Shown here: piece after piece, positions 33,903 through 46,500 of the stretch
Numbering within the stretch: position 1 is the stretch's first letter
Layout: each line of letters starts with the position of its first letter
Source of the DNA: Bacteroidota bacterium
GTDB lineage: Bacteria > Bacteroidota > Bacteroidia > Bacteroidales > CAIXZF01
Direction of reading: 5' to 3'
DNA: 64,000 nt
Assembly: GCA_022709385.1 (NCBI GenBank)
Contig: JAKLIX010000006.1
Location: 1 to 64,000 of the forward strand
Notes under the pieces: generated by a model
What the model was told of the DNA's origin: nothing
Seen by the model: only the letters and a program-made list of their open reading frames with translations
Database searches by the model: none
Program-made: the position numbers and the translations under genes

Positions 33903-33992
33903 CAATAAAAAAATCAGTAAATGCATAAAATATTAAATAAAAAATGCAGTAGATGATAAGAATGTCTGATTTTTAAGTAATGGTCCGGAAGT

Positions 33993-34097
33993 ATACCGAC
34001 ACGGAATGAGTTTGCGAAAAAAATGCGATCAAGGGGTGTACGGCATTACTCATACTAAACAGCTTTACATTCGCAAACCTGTCAAGTATGAGTATAA
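33993..34097 (-). repeat. 105-bp dispersed palindromic element, copy 3
   Basis: On the plus strand it starts ATACCGACACGG and ends AGTATGAGTATAA, the reverse orientation of copies 1, 2 and 5. It is a direct repeat of copy 4, 286 bases away. The pair flanks a DUF4143 remnant. Confidence 0.85.
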
Positions 34098-34109
34098 ACT
34101 GAATGAAGC

Positions 34110-34277
34110 AGTCCCCGAAAATATACCGAAAGACTACAGGAATGCGAATAAAGTGTATCCAGATTCAGGTAACTTCCAATAAGAAAGTCAATTTCCATTC
34201 CTGATTTTGTTCTGTAGAAGTACAATCTCGCATCTGAGCCACTGGTTTTAATCCATTTCACTAATTCCGCAGCAATA
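34110..34277 (-). pseudogene. DUF4143 ATPase remnant
   Basis: The minus frame reads AAELVKWIKTSGSDARLYFY and goes on RTKSGMEIDFLIG. This matches the conserved C-terminal part of DUF4143 ATPases (strand, Arg-x-x-x-Gly-x-Glu-Ile-Asp-Phe). It is not the same sequence as the intact copy, so it comes from a different paralogue. It is enclosed by copies 3 and 4 of the palindromic element. The open frame of 85 codons runs into the element and is not a functional gene. Confidence 0.6.
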
Positions 34278-34278
34278 T

Positions 34279-34383
34279 ATACCGACACGGAATGAGTTTG
34301 CGAGAAAATTACGACACAACGGTGTACGGCATTACTCATACTAAACAGCTTTGCATTCGCAAACCTGTCAAGTATGAGTATAA
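34279..34383 (-). repeat. 105-bp dispersed palindromic element, copy 4
   Basis: It is a direct repeat of copy 3 with few mismatches. Its left end abuts the DUF4143 remnant. The inverted-repeat arms and the GTGTACGGCATTACTCATAC segment are well conserved. Confidence 0.85.
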
Positions 34384-34475
34384 TTTTCGTAAAGTTGTCC
34401 TGAGTTCAGTGAGAATCCGATTCCGCTCACATTTCCGAAGAAGAACCCTGGTTGGATAATGAGCGAATTACCTGC

Positions 34476-34502
34476 ATATTTTCTCATTGAATGAGAAAAT
34501 AT
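34476..34502. terminator. Perfect palindrome downstream of the giant adhesin gene
   Basis: Arms ATATTTTCTCATT and AATGAGAAAATAT pair over 13 bp around a single G, about 40 bases past the adhesin stop codon. It would form a strong hairpin but has no clean T-tract. A terminator or mRNA-end protector is likely; an operator is possible. Confidence 0.5.
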
Positions 34503-34542
34503 ACTGGTAAATTATCTTATGCCAGGTCTTTTTCAGACTTTG

Positions 34543-37500
34543 TCAGTCCTTTTTCAGCAGCAGCACTGTCCCTTTGCGTTCGTGGCGTTCGCCGTTCACG
34601 TCTTTCAGGCGGATAAAGTAGTTGTAAACGCCAATCGGGCAGAATTCCCCGTCCTTTTTACCGTCCCAGGGTTCAAAGAAGTTGCTGGTGGAGAAAATCT
34701 CTTCGCCCCAGCGGTTGAAGATCACCATCAGGAAGTCATCGGGATCGACATATACGCCCTGGGGGCCGAAATGATCGTTCCGGCCATTGCCGTCGGGGGT
34801 GAAGGCATTGGGGATATAGAAGGCAGATTCGGGGTAGATGATGATCAGCTCACTCACGGAGTCTTCGCAGTTGTTGTCGTCTATCACATGGAGGGTGACC
34901 ACGTAAGTGCCGGTATCGCTGTATTGGTAGAGCGGGTTTTGCGTGCTGAGCTGGGTTCCGTCGCCCATATTCCAGAACCATTGGTATGGGATCAGGGAGT
35001 AGGTCTGGTCGGTGAACCTCACAAAGCCATCGAGGGCACTGGCTTGTGGCGGGTTAAAGGAGAAGGCGGCCTGGGGTGCCCGGTAAAGGGTGTAGTAGTC
35101 CTCCCTGAACAGGGAATCGCTGCAGCCATGGTTGGAGGTGACCGTAAGCAGGATGCTGTAGTGTCCTTGCTGGTTGTATGTGTGGGTGACATTACCCGAT
35201 GCGAAATCTTCCGTCCATCCGTCCCCGAAATCATAGGTATAGTTGGCGAGGTAACCCGAATCGATGGTACTGAGGTCTGTAAAAGTGACCAGGCCGGGCA
35301 AGCCGCAGTCGAAGAGGGGATCTGCCGTGAAATGCACTTCAGGAAGGGGATACAGGCACACGGTCATGCTGGCGGAGTCCCTGCATCCTTTATCCGAGAC
35401 AGCCAGCAGGCTTGCCTGGTACAGCTGGTATTGCTGGTAAACCGTGGGTGGAGGTTCTGTCGCGTTGAGCGGGGGACTGCCGTTGCCCAGTTCCCAGGTA
35501 AAGCTCATACTGCCGCCGCTGATGAAGGAGGTGTTCTGGAAGGTGGTGGCTTCGCCGAAGCAGACACATTCGCTCAGGAAAGCCGCCCTGGGATTGGGAT
35601 GTACGGTGATGGTATCCCAGGCGGTATCCTGCAGGATATTGCCGAAGAGCTGGGCTGTGGCAATCAGCATCACGATGTACTGGCCGGGCTGGGAATACAA
35701 ATGGTAGACCGTATCCGGGGCCGGTGCCAGAACAAGGAGCGGGCTTCCGTCACCGAAATCCCAGCTGAGGCTGCTGATCACGCTGTTGCCTCCGGCAGTC
35801 GACAGATTGGCAAAGGCGGCAGGAACGCTGTCACAAAGCGGGTTCAGGGGATCAAAGGCAGCCTGGAGGCAGGGACAGCGGTAAACGATTTGTGTCACCG
35901 TATCGCTGCAACCGAGGGAGTTGGTGACGATCAGGGTGACCAGGTATACGCTGTCGGTCTGGGGGTAGAAATGCCAGACGGGCGTTCCGGGGACACTGAC
36001 ATGCAGGGTGTCGGCTGCACCTGATCCCGGATCTCCGAAGTACCAGGTCCACGAAACGATACTGCCGTTTACGGGCAGACTCAGGTCGGTAAAGACCGTG
36101 GAGTCATTGCAACAGGCGAAACTCGCAGCAAACTGGGCCAGCGGAGGCGGATAAATATCCAGGTACCTGACAGCGCTGTCCACGCAGTTGTCTGCATTGG
36201 CGGCGGTAAGTGTCACAATATAACTGCCGGGTGCCTGGTAGAGGTGTTGCGTGGCAGTGGTAGTGACCGTGCCCTGGTTGTTATCCCCGAAGTCCCAGCT
36301 CCACTGGTTGACCAGGGTTCCGGGCGGAGAGGCGGATGCGTTGAAAAGCACGGGACTGTATAGACAGGTATCGGTATAACTGAAGCCGATGTTGAACTCG
36401 GGTTTCACTGAGATGATCTGGGTAAGGGAATCGGAACAACCCCTGTCGTTGGTAACGGTAAGGCTGACGGGATAGCTTTGTCCTGCCGGGATGAAGACAT
36501 GGTAGGGATGGACGGAATCCGAATAATAGAACTGGTTGAAATGCCAGTGATATTGGGTAATGGTGCTTCCGTGTCCCTGGGAAAGGTTGTGGAAGTAAAT
36601 CATCCCCGGCTGGTTGCCGCTGAAGCAGGTATCCGTATATGTGAATGCAGGTATGGGCAGGGAATCCACCAACACAGTCCGCTCGATGGTATTCACACAG
36701 CTGTTAGCATCGGTTACGGTCAGTTGTACGGGGAAATGGCCCCAGTGGGGGAAGAGGTAGGAGATGGTGTCGGATCCGCTCTGGTTTCCGGTATTGTTGA
36801 AGTTCCACATCCAGTTGCTGATGGAGGAGGAGGGTGAGACTGACAGGCTGCTGAAGTGTGTCGGATTGCCGAAGCAGGCGGTGTCGAAGCTAAAGGCCGG
36901 TTGCGGCAGGGGATGGATAACGACGGCCTGCACCAGGGTATCGAAGCACGCATCTGTATTGCCGATGATCAGCTGCACATTGAAGCTGCCCGGCTGGGTG
37001 TAGGTATGCTGGGGATTGGTCTGGTAAGAAGTGTCGAACTGCAGGGCCAGTCCGGGATCGTTGAATTTCCAGTACCACTGACTGATGTTTCCGCCATTGG
37101 GCAGGGAGTTTCCGGAGTTGAAAGCGGCTGCCTGGTTGAAACAGACCGGGTCGTTGACCGTGAAGGCGGCTTCCGGTTTGGGTTTGACCGTCACCAGCCG
37201 GGAGGCGGAATCCATACAGCCGGGTGTATTCTGAAGGATGAGCCAGGCGGTGTAGGTTCCGGGATCGGCATACTGATGATACGCGATGGTGAAAGGGCTG
37301 ATCATGCTGCTGTCATCCCCGAATTTCCACAGTCGCTGGGTGATATTTCCCGTTCCTGCGGAAGAGGTGGAGGTGAAGGCCGTGGCCAGGCCGAAGCAGA
37401 CGGTATCGCAGTGGAAACTGACCTGGGGCAGGGCATGCACTTCCACGTTTTTCACGGTCTGGTCGTGGCATCCGAAAATGTCGGTTACCTGCAGGCCGAC

Positions 37501-40500
37501 CTGGTAAACACCCGGGTTGGCGAAGGTATGGACGGGATCGGGAACCAGGTCGAAGAAGCCGCCGTCGATGGTCCAGTACCAGTCCGCAAGGGTGGCCGTA
37601 CTTATGGACTGGTCGGTAAAGCTTACCTGGTTTTGCTGGCAGGGCAGGTTATAGGAGAAGCCGGGTTGTGGCAGGGCCCTCACCAGGACACTGTGCTGGA
37701 TGGTATCGCCGCAGCCCTGGAGGTAGTGGGCGATGAGGGTGACGGTATAGATGCCGGGGTGTTGGTAAATGTAAAGAACTGAATCATCGGTAGTTGCCTG
37801 CAGGGGACTGCCATCTCCGAAGTCCCATGTCCAGAATGATACCGTTGTACCTTCCGGTGACAGGACGAAGCTGTTCATTTGGGTGGGAGCGCCAAAGCAG
37901 ACCGTATCGGCAAAGAAGTCGAAGTTCAGGGGATGTTTCACGCAAACGGTGTCATGGATGGAATCGCGGCAGCCGCGGGCGTTGGTGACGGTGAGGCTGA
38001 CGGGGTAGCAATCATCATAAGGATAGAAGAAATGCAGGGGATCGCTCTGGGATGATCCGTACTGGTTATTGAAACGCCATTCCCAGTTGCTGAGGCTGCT
38101 GCCGTTGCCTGAAGAAAGGTCGGTGAACTGCACCAGTCCGGCGCTGAGTCCGGGAACGCAGGTATCGCTCCAGCTGAAAGCCGGAATGGGAAGGGAATCA
38201 ACGAATACCTGGTAAATCAGGTCGTTCACACAGCTGTTTTCATCGGTCACGGTCAGTTGTACGGGGAAATGGCCCCAGTGGGGGAAGAGGTAGGAGATGG
38301 TGTCAGTCCCGTTCTGGTTTCCGGTATTGTTGAAGTTCCACATCCAGTTGCTGATGGATGAGGAGGGTGAGACTGACAGGCTGCTGAAGTGTGTCGGATT
38401 GCCGAAGCAGGCGGTGTCGAAGCTAAAGGCCGGCTGCGGCAGGGGATGGATAACGACGGCCTGCACCAGGGTATCGAAGCACGCATCCGTATTGCCGATG
38501 ATCAGCTGCACATTGAAGCTGCCCGGCTGGGTATAGGTATGCTGGGGATTGGCCTGGTAAGAAGTGTCGAACTGCAGGGCCAGGCCGGGGTCGTTGAATT
38601 TCCAGTACCATTGGCTGATGTTTCCGCCATTGGGCAGGGAGTTTCCGGAGTTGAAGGCGGCTGCCTGGTTGAAACAGACCGGGTCATTGACCGTGAAGGC
38701 GGCTTCCGGTTTGGGCCTGACCGTCACCAGCCGGGAAGCGGAATCCACGCAGCCGGGGGTGTTCTGAAGGATGAGCCAGGCGTTGTAGGTTCCGGGATTG
38801 GCATACTGATGATAGGTGGTGGTAAAAGGACTGATCATGCTGATATCGTCCCCGAATTTCCAAAGGCGCTGGGTGATGTTTCCCGTTCCGGCGGAAGAGG
38901 TTGAGGTGAAGGCCGTGGCCAGGCCGAAGCAGACGGTATCGCTGTGGAAACTGACCTGGGGCAGGGCATGCACTTCCACGTTTTTCACGGTCTGGTCGTG
39001 GCATCCGAAAATGTCGGTTACCTGCAGGGCAACCTCGTAAACACCCGGATCGGTGAAGGTATGGACGGGATCGGGAACCAGGTCGAAGAAGCCGCCGTCG
39101 ATGGTCCAGTACCAGTCCGCAAGGGTGGCCGTGCTTGTGGATTGGTCGGTAAAGCTTACCTGGTTTTGCTGGCAGGGCAGGTTATAGGAGAAGCCGGGTT
39201 GTGGCAGGGCCCTCACCAGGACACTGTGCTGGATGGTATCGCCGCATCCCTGGAGGTAGTGGGCGATGAGGGTGACGGTATAGATGCCGGGGTGTTGAAA
39301 AGTATAAAGGACTGAATCAGCTGTAGTTGCCTGCAGCGGACTGCCATCTCCGAAGTCCCATGTCCAGGATGACACCGTGGTACCTTCCGGTGACAGGACG
39401 AAGCTGTTCATTTGGGTGGGAGCGCCAAAGCAGACCGTATCGGCAAAGAAGTCGAAGTTCAGGGGGTGTTTCACGCAAACGGTGTCATGGATGGAATCGC
39501 GGCAGCCGCGGGCGTTGATGACGGTGAGGCTGACGGGGTAGCAATCATCATAAGGATAGAAGAAATGCAGGGGATCGCTCTGGGATGAGCCGTACTGGTT
39601 GTTGAAACGCCATTCCCAGCTGCTGAGGCTGCTGCCGTTGCCTGAAGACAGGTCGGTGAACTGCACCAGTCCGGCGCTGAGTCCGGGAACGCAGGTATCG
39701 CTCCAGCTGAAAGCGGGAACGGGCAGGGAATCAACCGGGACGATATGATTGACGGCATGGGTGCATCCGAACTGGTTGGTGACCAATAGTGAGGCCGGGT
39801 GCAGGCCGGGAGCGGCAAAGATTAAATCCAGGGATGGCAGCGTGTCCCATTGTTGTCCAGCCATTGTCCACAGCCAGCTTGTGATGTTTCCTTCCGCACT
39901 TGTGGAAGTACTGCTGAGGAGGGTTGGGTTCCCGAAGCATGCGGTGTCATAAATAAAAGATGCTGCAGGCAGGGGGTAGACATGCAGGTTTTTAACCAGT
40001 GAACGGCTGCAGTTATTGGCGTTGCCGACGGCAAGTGTCACATTGAAATCGCCCGGGTGCGAGAAGCTGAAGTCCGGCGTCAGGCTGTTGTTGTTGATGT
40101 TGAAGGGTCCGCCGTCGCCGAAGTTCCATTCAAACCAGCTGATTGGACTGCCATTTCCCCCGGAGGCCGTCCCGTCGAAATGGGTGACATCCCCGAAACA
40201 GATGGTGTCATTGAACGTGAAAGCGGGCAGGGGAGCCGCATGTACCAGAACCAGGGCAGAATCTTTACCGGTACAGAGGTCTGAGTTTCCGATGATGAGT
40301 CTGACCATATAGGATCCTGCTTCGCTGTAGAGGTGATTCACCTGTGTTGCCAGGGTGTTCAGGGTGTCACCATCCCCGAATATCCAGGTTCTTTGTATGA
40401 TTCCGCCTATGCCGGGTGTCGAATTGTCGGTAAAGCTTGTGGCTGTCCCTTCACAGACCTGGGTAGCCGTAAAGTTCACCGAAGGAAGGTTGTGGACATG

Positions 40501-43500
40501 GATTTGCTGCAGCAGTGCGGATGAACATCCGGCGGCATCAGTCACCTCCAGTTGTACGGGGAATGTGCCGCTTCCGGGAAATACATATGTGGTTACCGGC
40601 AGGGAAGCCTGGCTTCCGTCGGGGAATGTCCAGAGCAGGGAAGTGACGGGTCCGTTGGCGGAGGTTGACTGGCTGGTAAACTGTATCGTATCGTTCAGGC
40701 ACAGATTCGTATGGGTGAAGGACGGAAGCGGCAGACTCCGCACGAATACATTTTGTTTCAGCGTATCTCTGCAGGAGAGGGAATCGATAATGATCAGGCT
40801 TACCTCAAAGATCCCCGCGGCAGTGAACTGATGGACGGGTTCGGCGGAGAAGGATATATTCTGTCCCATGGAGACCGGATCACCGAAATTCCATTGAAAA
40901 TATGTAATACCTGCTCCATTGCCGTCTGAAAGGTTTACGAAATGTGTGGTGTCGCCAAGGCAGACAGTATCGTATGAGAAACCGGCGAGGGGTTCGGGTT
41001 TGTTGAGGACAGGAAGGGATACGGTATCGGAGCACAGGTTTTGATCGACAATGATCAGGCTGACATCGACCCAGCCCGGTGCCATAAACGCATGACAGGG
41101 TGTGGAATCGTTGGAAAAATTGGACGCACCGGACAGGGGATCTCCGAAGTTCCACTTCCTGAAGAGAACCGGCAGGGTGAAGGTGTTGGATACATCGGAG
41201 AAACAAACCGGTGTTCCCTGGCAGTAGTTCTGGGTATGGACAAAATTGGCCACAGGATTTTGATGAACCACCACAGGATATATGTATGTATCCGTGCAGC
41301 CTTTTGAGTCTGTTACAGTCAACGAAACGTAATATGTTCCCGCTATCTGGAAGACATGCTGGGGATTTTGGGTATTGTCCCATGTTCCGTCGGCAAAATT
41401 CCACAGCCAGTTTGTTACGGGCAGGTTCATGCCGCTGGCAAAGCCATTGAACTGCACCACCCTGCCCTCACAGGCCGGGAAGTGTTCAAAAGAGGCCACA
41501 GGCGGGGGATACACCACCACTTCGCTGGTCAGCTTGCTTACACAGCCACCCTGGGTTTCCACGGTGAGCTGCACATAATAGGTCCCGCTGGCAGTGAAAT
41601 AGTGAATGGGGTTTTGTGCGGAGGAGGTCTGTCCGTCGCCGAAATTCCAGTGCCAGGATTGAATGTTGTTGGCGGGTGAATAGGAGATATCGGTGAAATG
41701 GACCGCTTCGTTCGTACATTGGTTTGTATCGAAGAGAAAGCCTGCAACCGGGCTTTCTTCAATGACGATCGTCTGGCTGGTCTGGTTAACGCAACCCCGG
41801 CTGTTGGTGATGCTGAGCAGTACATCGTAGGTACCGGGCAGGGTGTATGTGTATTCGGGATGTTCCAGGTGGCTGGTGTCATCGAGTGTGAATAAATCCC
41901 CGAAGTTCCAGGAATAGTTGGTAACAGGTGCCCCGGCGCCATTGGAGTAATTGGTGAAATAGGCCGGCTGTCCGGTACAAAGCGGGGATACCTGAAAACT
42001 GGGGTTGGGCAGGGGATATACGATGATTTCCTTTGTTTTGCTCCGCTGACATCCGTTGACATCAGTGACAAGGAGGCTGACATAATAGGTGCCGGCATTG
42101 GCATAGGTATGTGACGGGTTTTGCTGGTAAACGCCTGCGGAACCGTCTCCGAAATTCCATTGCCACTGGCTTAGTCCGCCTGCCGGAGCCGACGTTGAAT
42201 CGGAGAATTCGGTGGGCATGCCCCGGCATACTTTGGTGTATCCGAAATCCACCCCGGGAGGGGCGGCAACAGTCAAAGTATTGATAACCGTATCGCTGCA
42301 CTGGTTGGAGTTGGTCACAACCAGCCTGACAGGATAATTACCTGGTCCCCCGTACAGGTGGGTCGGGTGCTGGTTGGCAGAAAAATTTCCGAATCCTGAA
42401 GCGGGATCACCGAAATTCCAAACCCAGGAAGTCAGGAAGAGGGCATTGGGATTGCTGTTGTCCTGGAACTGCGTCTGCCCCTCCACACAGGGATAATTAA
42501 AGCTGAATGCGGCATCAGGACGCGGGAACACCTGCACCGTTTTGCTCACCGTATCGGAACAGCCCTGGTTGTTGGCCACTACCAGGCTGACCTGGAAGCT
42601 GCCCGGGATGGGGTAAAGGTGGAGCGGGTGTTGCAGGGAGGATGAGGTCATATCCGCGAAATCCCATTGCCATGAAACAAGATTGCCGTAAACGGGTACC
42701 GACAGATCGGTGAATTGGGTGGAAAGTCCGTGGCAGACGTCAAGCGGATTGAAATTGGCCAGGGGATGCGGATATATCGTGATGTTTTTTATCATGGTAT
42801 CTCTGCATCCGTTGTCATCGGCCACGATCAGCCGGACGGAATAGAAACCTGCCTGGTAATACTGATGTACAGGATTTTGATCGAATGAAACATTGTTAAA
42901 TCCCGACAGAGGTTCACCAAAATTCCAGGCCCAGTCAGTGATCAGGGTGACTGGGGAGGTGCTGAGGTCGTTAAACTGGATGGCTTCATTCTGGCAGATG
43001 TTGATATTCAGGAAGTTGGCTGTTGGTTTTGGTTGGATGGTGACCTGCTTCCAGGTTGTGTCCTTACATCCGTTGTTGTTTTCCACGATCAGTCTGACGG
43101 TGTAGGTACCGGCACTGGCGTAGACAAATTCGGGATGTTGCAGTGAAGATACGTCAAGGCTTGTGTTTTCCACTCCGAAATCCCAGTTCCAGGCGATGAT
43201 ACTGCTTTGCGACAGGTCGGTGAAATGGACGGCTTCTCCCTGGCAGGCTGCGTCAGTGATGAAGGCAGCTTCCGGGAGAGCCAGCACGCTGATCACCCTG
43301 CTGTGGGTATGCTGGCATCCTTTTTCGTCTGTTACCGTCAGACTTACGGTGTATTGTCCGGGACCCGGATACTGGTAGCCCGGGTTTTGTTCCAGGGAGT
43401 AGGAGAGTGGATTTCCCGGGTCGCCGAAACTCCAGGCCCATGTGATGATGCCTGATCCGTGTGGTATGGAAAGGTCTGTAAAGAAGACGGAATCCTGATC

Positions 43501-46500
43501 GCAGGGCAGGCTGTATTCAAATGCGGCTTCCGGAATGGAATCGACCACAACTTTATGCATGATTAGCTGTTCGCATTGGTGCTGGTCGGTGGCCAGCAGG
43601 AAAACGGTGTAAATCCCGGGATACAGATAGGTGTGGGAGGGATCGGGATCGAAGGAAGAACTTCCGTCACCAAAGTCCCATATCCAGGAAATGATATTGT
43701 CGCCTGAGGGTGTCAGCACGCTGTCGGTAAACCAGGTCGGACTGCCCCAGCAGGCGGTGTCGGCTGTGAAGTCTGCCTGGAAGGGCGGGCTTACGTAAAC
43801 GGGCAGGGTCACAGTGTCGCTGCAGCCTCTGGCTGAAGTGGCTGTAAGGCTGACCAGATAAGTGGTATCTGTGCTGCCGAACTCAAACAAAGGATGCTGG
43901 GCGCTGGAGGAATAATCATTTCCGAACTCCCAGAACCAGGATGCCAGGGGAGCACCGTTTGGCAGGGAAGTATTGGTGAATTGTACCTGACCTTCAGTAC
44001 AGTAGAGGTTTTGATAGCTAAAAGAAGGATAGGGCAGGGAGTCGGTCTGAACGGCATGGCTGACCGAATCCGAACAGCCGATGGTGTTGCGGATGATGAG
44101 TTTCACGCTGTCTTCTCCCCAGGCGGGAAAGATATAGGAGGGGTAAAGCTGGTTAAAGACCGTGTCATAGTTTCCGAATATCCATATCCTTTCTGTGATG
44201 AGTCCCATGGTATTGGTGGATCCGTCGTAGAAATGTGCCGGCTGCCCGAAGCATGCGGATTCAGTCTCAAAGGCGGCGTCGGGAATGGGATAAACCAGGA
44301 CATTCCTGCTGACCGGAGCCGAGAGGCAGCCATTGGTGTCCTTTACATAAAGCTGGGTGGTGTAGGTACCCGGATTGGCATAGATGTGGCCTGTATTCAT
44401 GTCCGGGAATGCAGTAAAACTCAGGTTTCCGTCTCCGAAACTCCAGAAGGAGGTGTCGATCTGATAAGGAGTACCGTAAGAAAAGTTGCTGAAACCGTTG
44501 GGATTGCCGAGGCAGGCGGTATCAATACCGAATGAGGCCACCGGCAGCGACCAGTAGGTGATGCTGACACTTCCCTGGGTGCTGCAGTTCCTGCTGTCTC
44601 TGACAGTTACAGTGTAAGTGCCGGCGGTCAGGTTATAGACAGAGTCGGTGGTTGAACCGGCGGCGGCATTCCATTGGTAGGTATAGGGTGGGGTGTTGCC
44701 GCTCACGGTAACGGTGGCATAGCCGTTGCTGCTCAGGTCGCAGATATTCGGAGTGTGGTTAAATACAAGCTGATAGGGAGGCGGCTGGGTGATGATGACA
44801 CTTCCTGTCCTCAACACGCCGCTGTTGTCGGTGACAGTGAGCGCATAAGTGCCGGGGCTGAGGTTAGTCCGGTTGTGGACACCGCTGCTGTTGGTCACGG
44901 TGGGACCGGGATTCCAGGCAAACTGGTAGGGAGGAACTCCCCCGCTCACCGTGGCCGTGGCAGTACCGTCGGCGGCTCCGTTGCAACTGATATTGGCGGA
45001 AACCAGGTTGAGCACCATCTGGTCAGGCTGGTACAGGGTCATGCTTTTAATGACAAAGCAGCCGTGGTCATCGGTCAGGGTCAGGGTATAGGTTCCGGCC
45101 GGCAATCCGCTCAGGTTGGGTGCGGTGGCACCTGTATTCCAGAGATAACCGTACGGGCTGGTCCCTCCTGTGGCAGTCGAATTGATAAAACCGTTGCTGC
45201 CTCCGTTGATGGTGGGACCTTGTCCGCTCAGGTTCAATGTGAGCACCGGGGGCGGGGTGATACTGACATTCTGTGTGGCGGAATAACAGGTCGGAAGATT
45301 GGCATCTCTTACTATCGCCGTATAAGATCCGGCACCCAGGCCGGTGAATTGGTTGGAGGCCTGAAATGGACCGGATAATCCGTGAATGGAGTATTCAAGT
45401 ACGCCGCTTCCACCCTGGGCAGTAATGGTGATGCTGCCGAAAAAGCCCGCTTCATTGCAGAGGGGGTCTTCCTTTTGTACGGCAGTGATCAGAAGCTGGG
45501 GCGGTTGCAGTAGACTTACGGAATTGACGGCCAGGCAGTTGTTCGCGTCCGTCACGGAAACGGTATAGGCACCTGCACAAAGGTTGTTGAGGCTCCATCC
45601 GCTAAAAGTATTGCTTCCGTTCGACCAGACAGGGATGCCATAGGGTGATGTGCCGAAGTTGGGAATGACCCCTGCCGTTCCGTTACAGGTGCCGTAACAG
45701 TTCAGATCGGTGTGGGTGACGCTGAGCTGTAAGGCTCCCGCGGGCTGTCCGACTGTGATGGTATCGCTGATCCAGCAAAGGCTGGAGTCGGTCACGATCA
45801 CCACATAAACACCGGTATCGAGGCCGGTCACGGTTTGTGTCAGCCCGATGATATTCTCTGCCGGAAGGGCTTTCCACTGCCAGGTGTAAGGGGCGGTACC
45901 CCCTGAAGGATAGGACACAGCCCAGCCGGTATTGCCTCCGTAACAGTCCACGTCATGCACATCCACATCCGTGGCAAGGGGGGCGATGACCACGGTGCCG
46001 TAATAATTACAGCCGTTATGATCGGTTACGGATACACTGTAAGTTCCTGCCATCAGCCCGTAAACCGAGTCCAGGGCTGAAGTGACGGGGCTCCAGGTGT
46101 ATGTGAAGGGAGCCGTGCCTCCCTGCACATAGGCTTTGATCCAGTAACCCGCCGTATCGCAGTCGATATTACCCGTGGCAAAGGTGACGATACCGGGAAG
46201 GGGTTCATAGATGGTGACCTGTCCGGATTTGATGCAGTGATTGCTGTCTGTCACTGTGACAAAATAAGTTCCCGCATTCAGGTTAAGGATATGGTCGGTG
46301 GTTTCACCTGTCGACCACTGGATCTGGTATGGAGGCGTTCCGCCGTAGGGATGAACCACGGCCCAGCCGCCGCCCATGCCGTTACACAGGGTGCTGTCGC
46401 TGGTGAATTGAAGATATACCGAAGTGTCCGGCTGGTCGATAAAGACAGAATCCGCCAGTTCACAGCCATCCCCGTCGGTTACGGTTACGAAATACCAGCC

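Noticed and set aside
34519-36024. 501-codon open frame opposite the 3' end of the giant adhesin gene, and similar long frames at 36856-37782, 43894-44535, 44674-45378 and 47914-48780
   Set aside because: They are exact antisense of SprB/PKD repeats, have no family motifs or signal peptides, and arise from repeated codon use on the coding strand.
36659-39724. CRISPR-like or short tandem repeats in the adhesin gene
   Set aside because: The repeats are long coding PKD units with kept reading frame, without short direct repeats and unique spacers.
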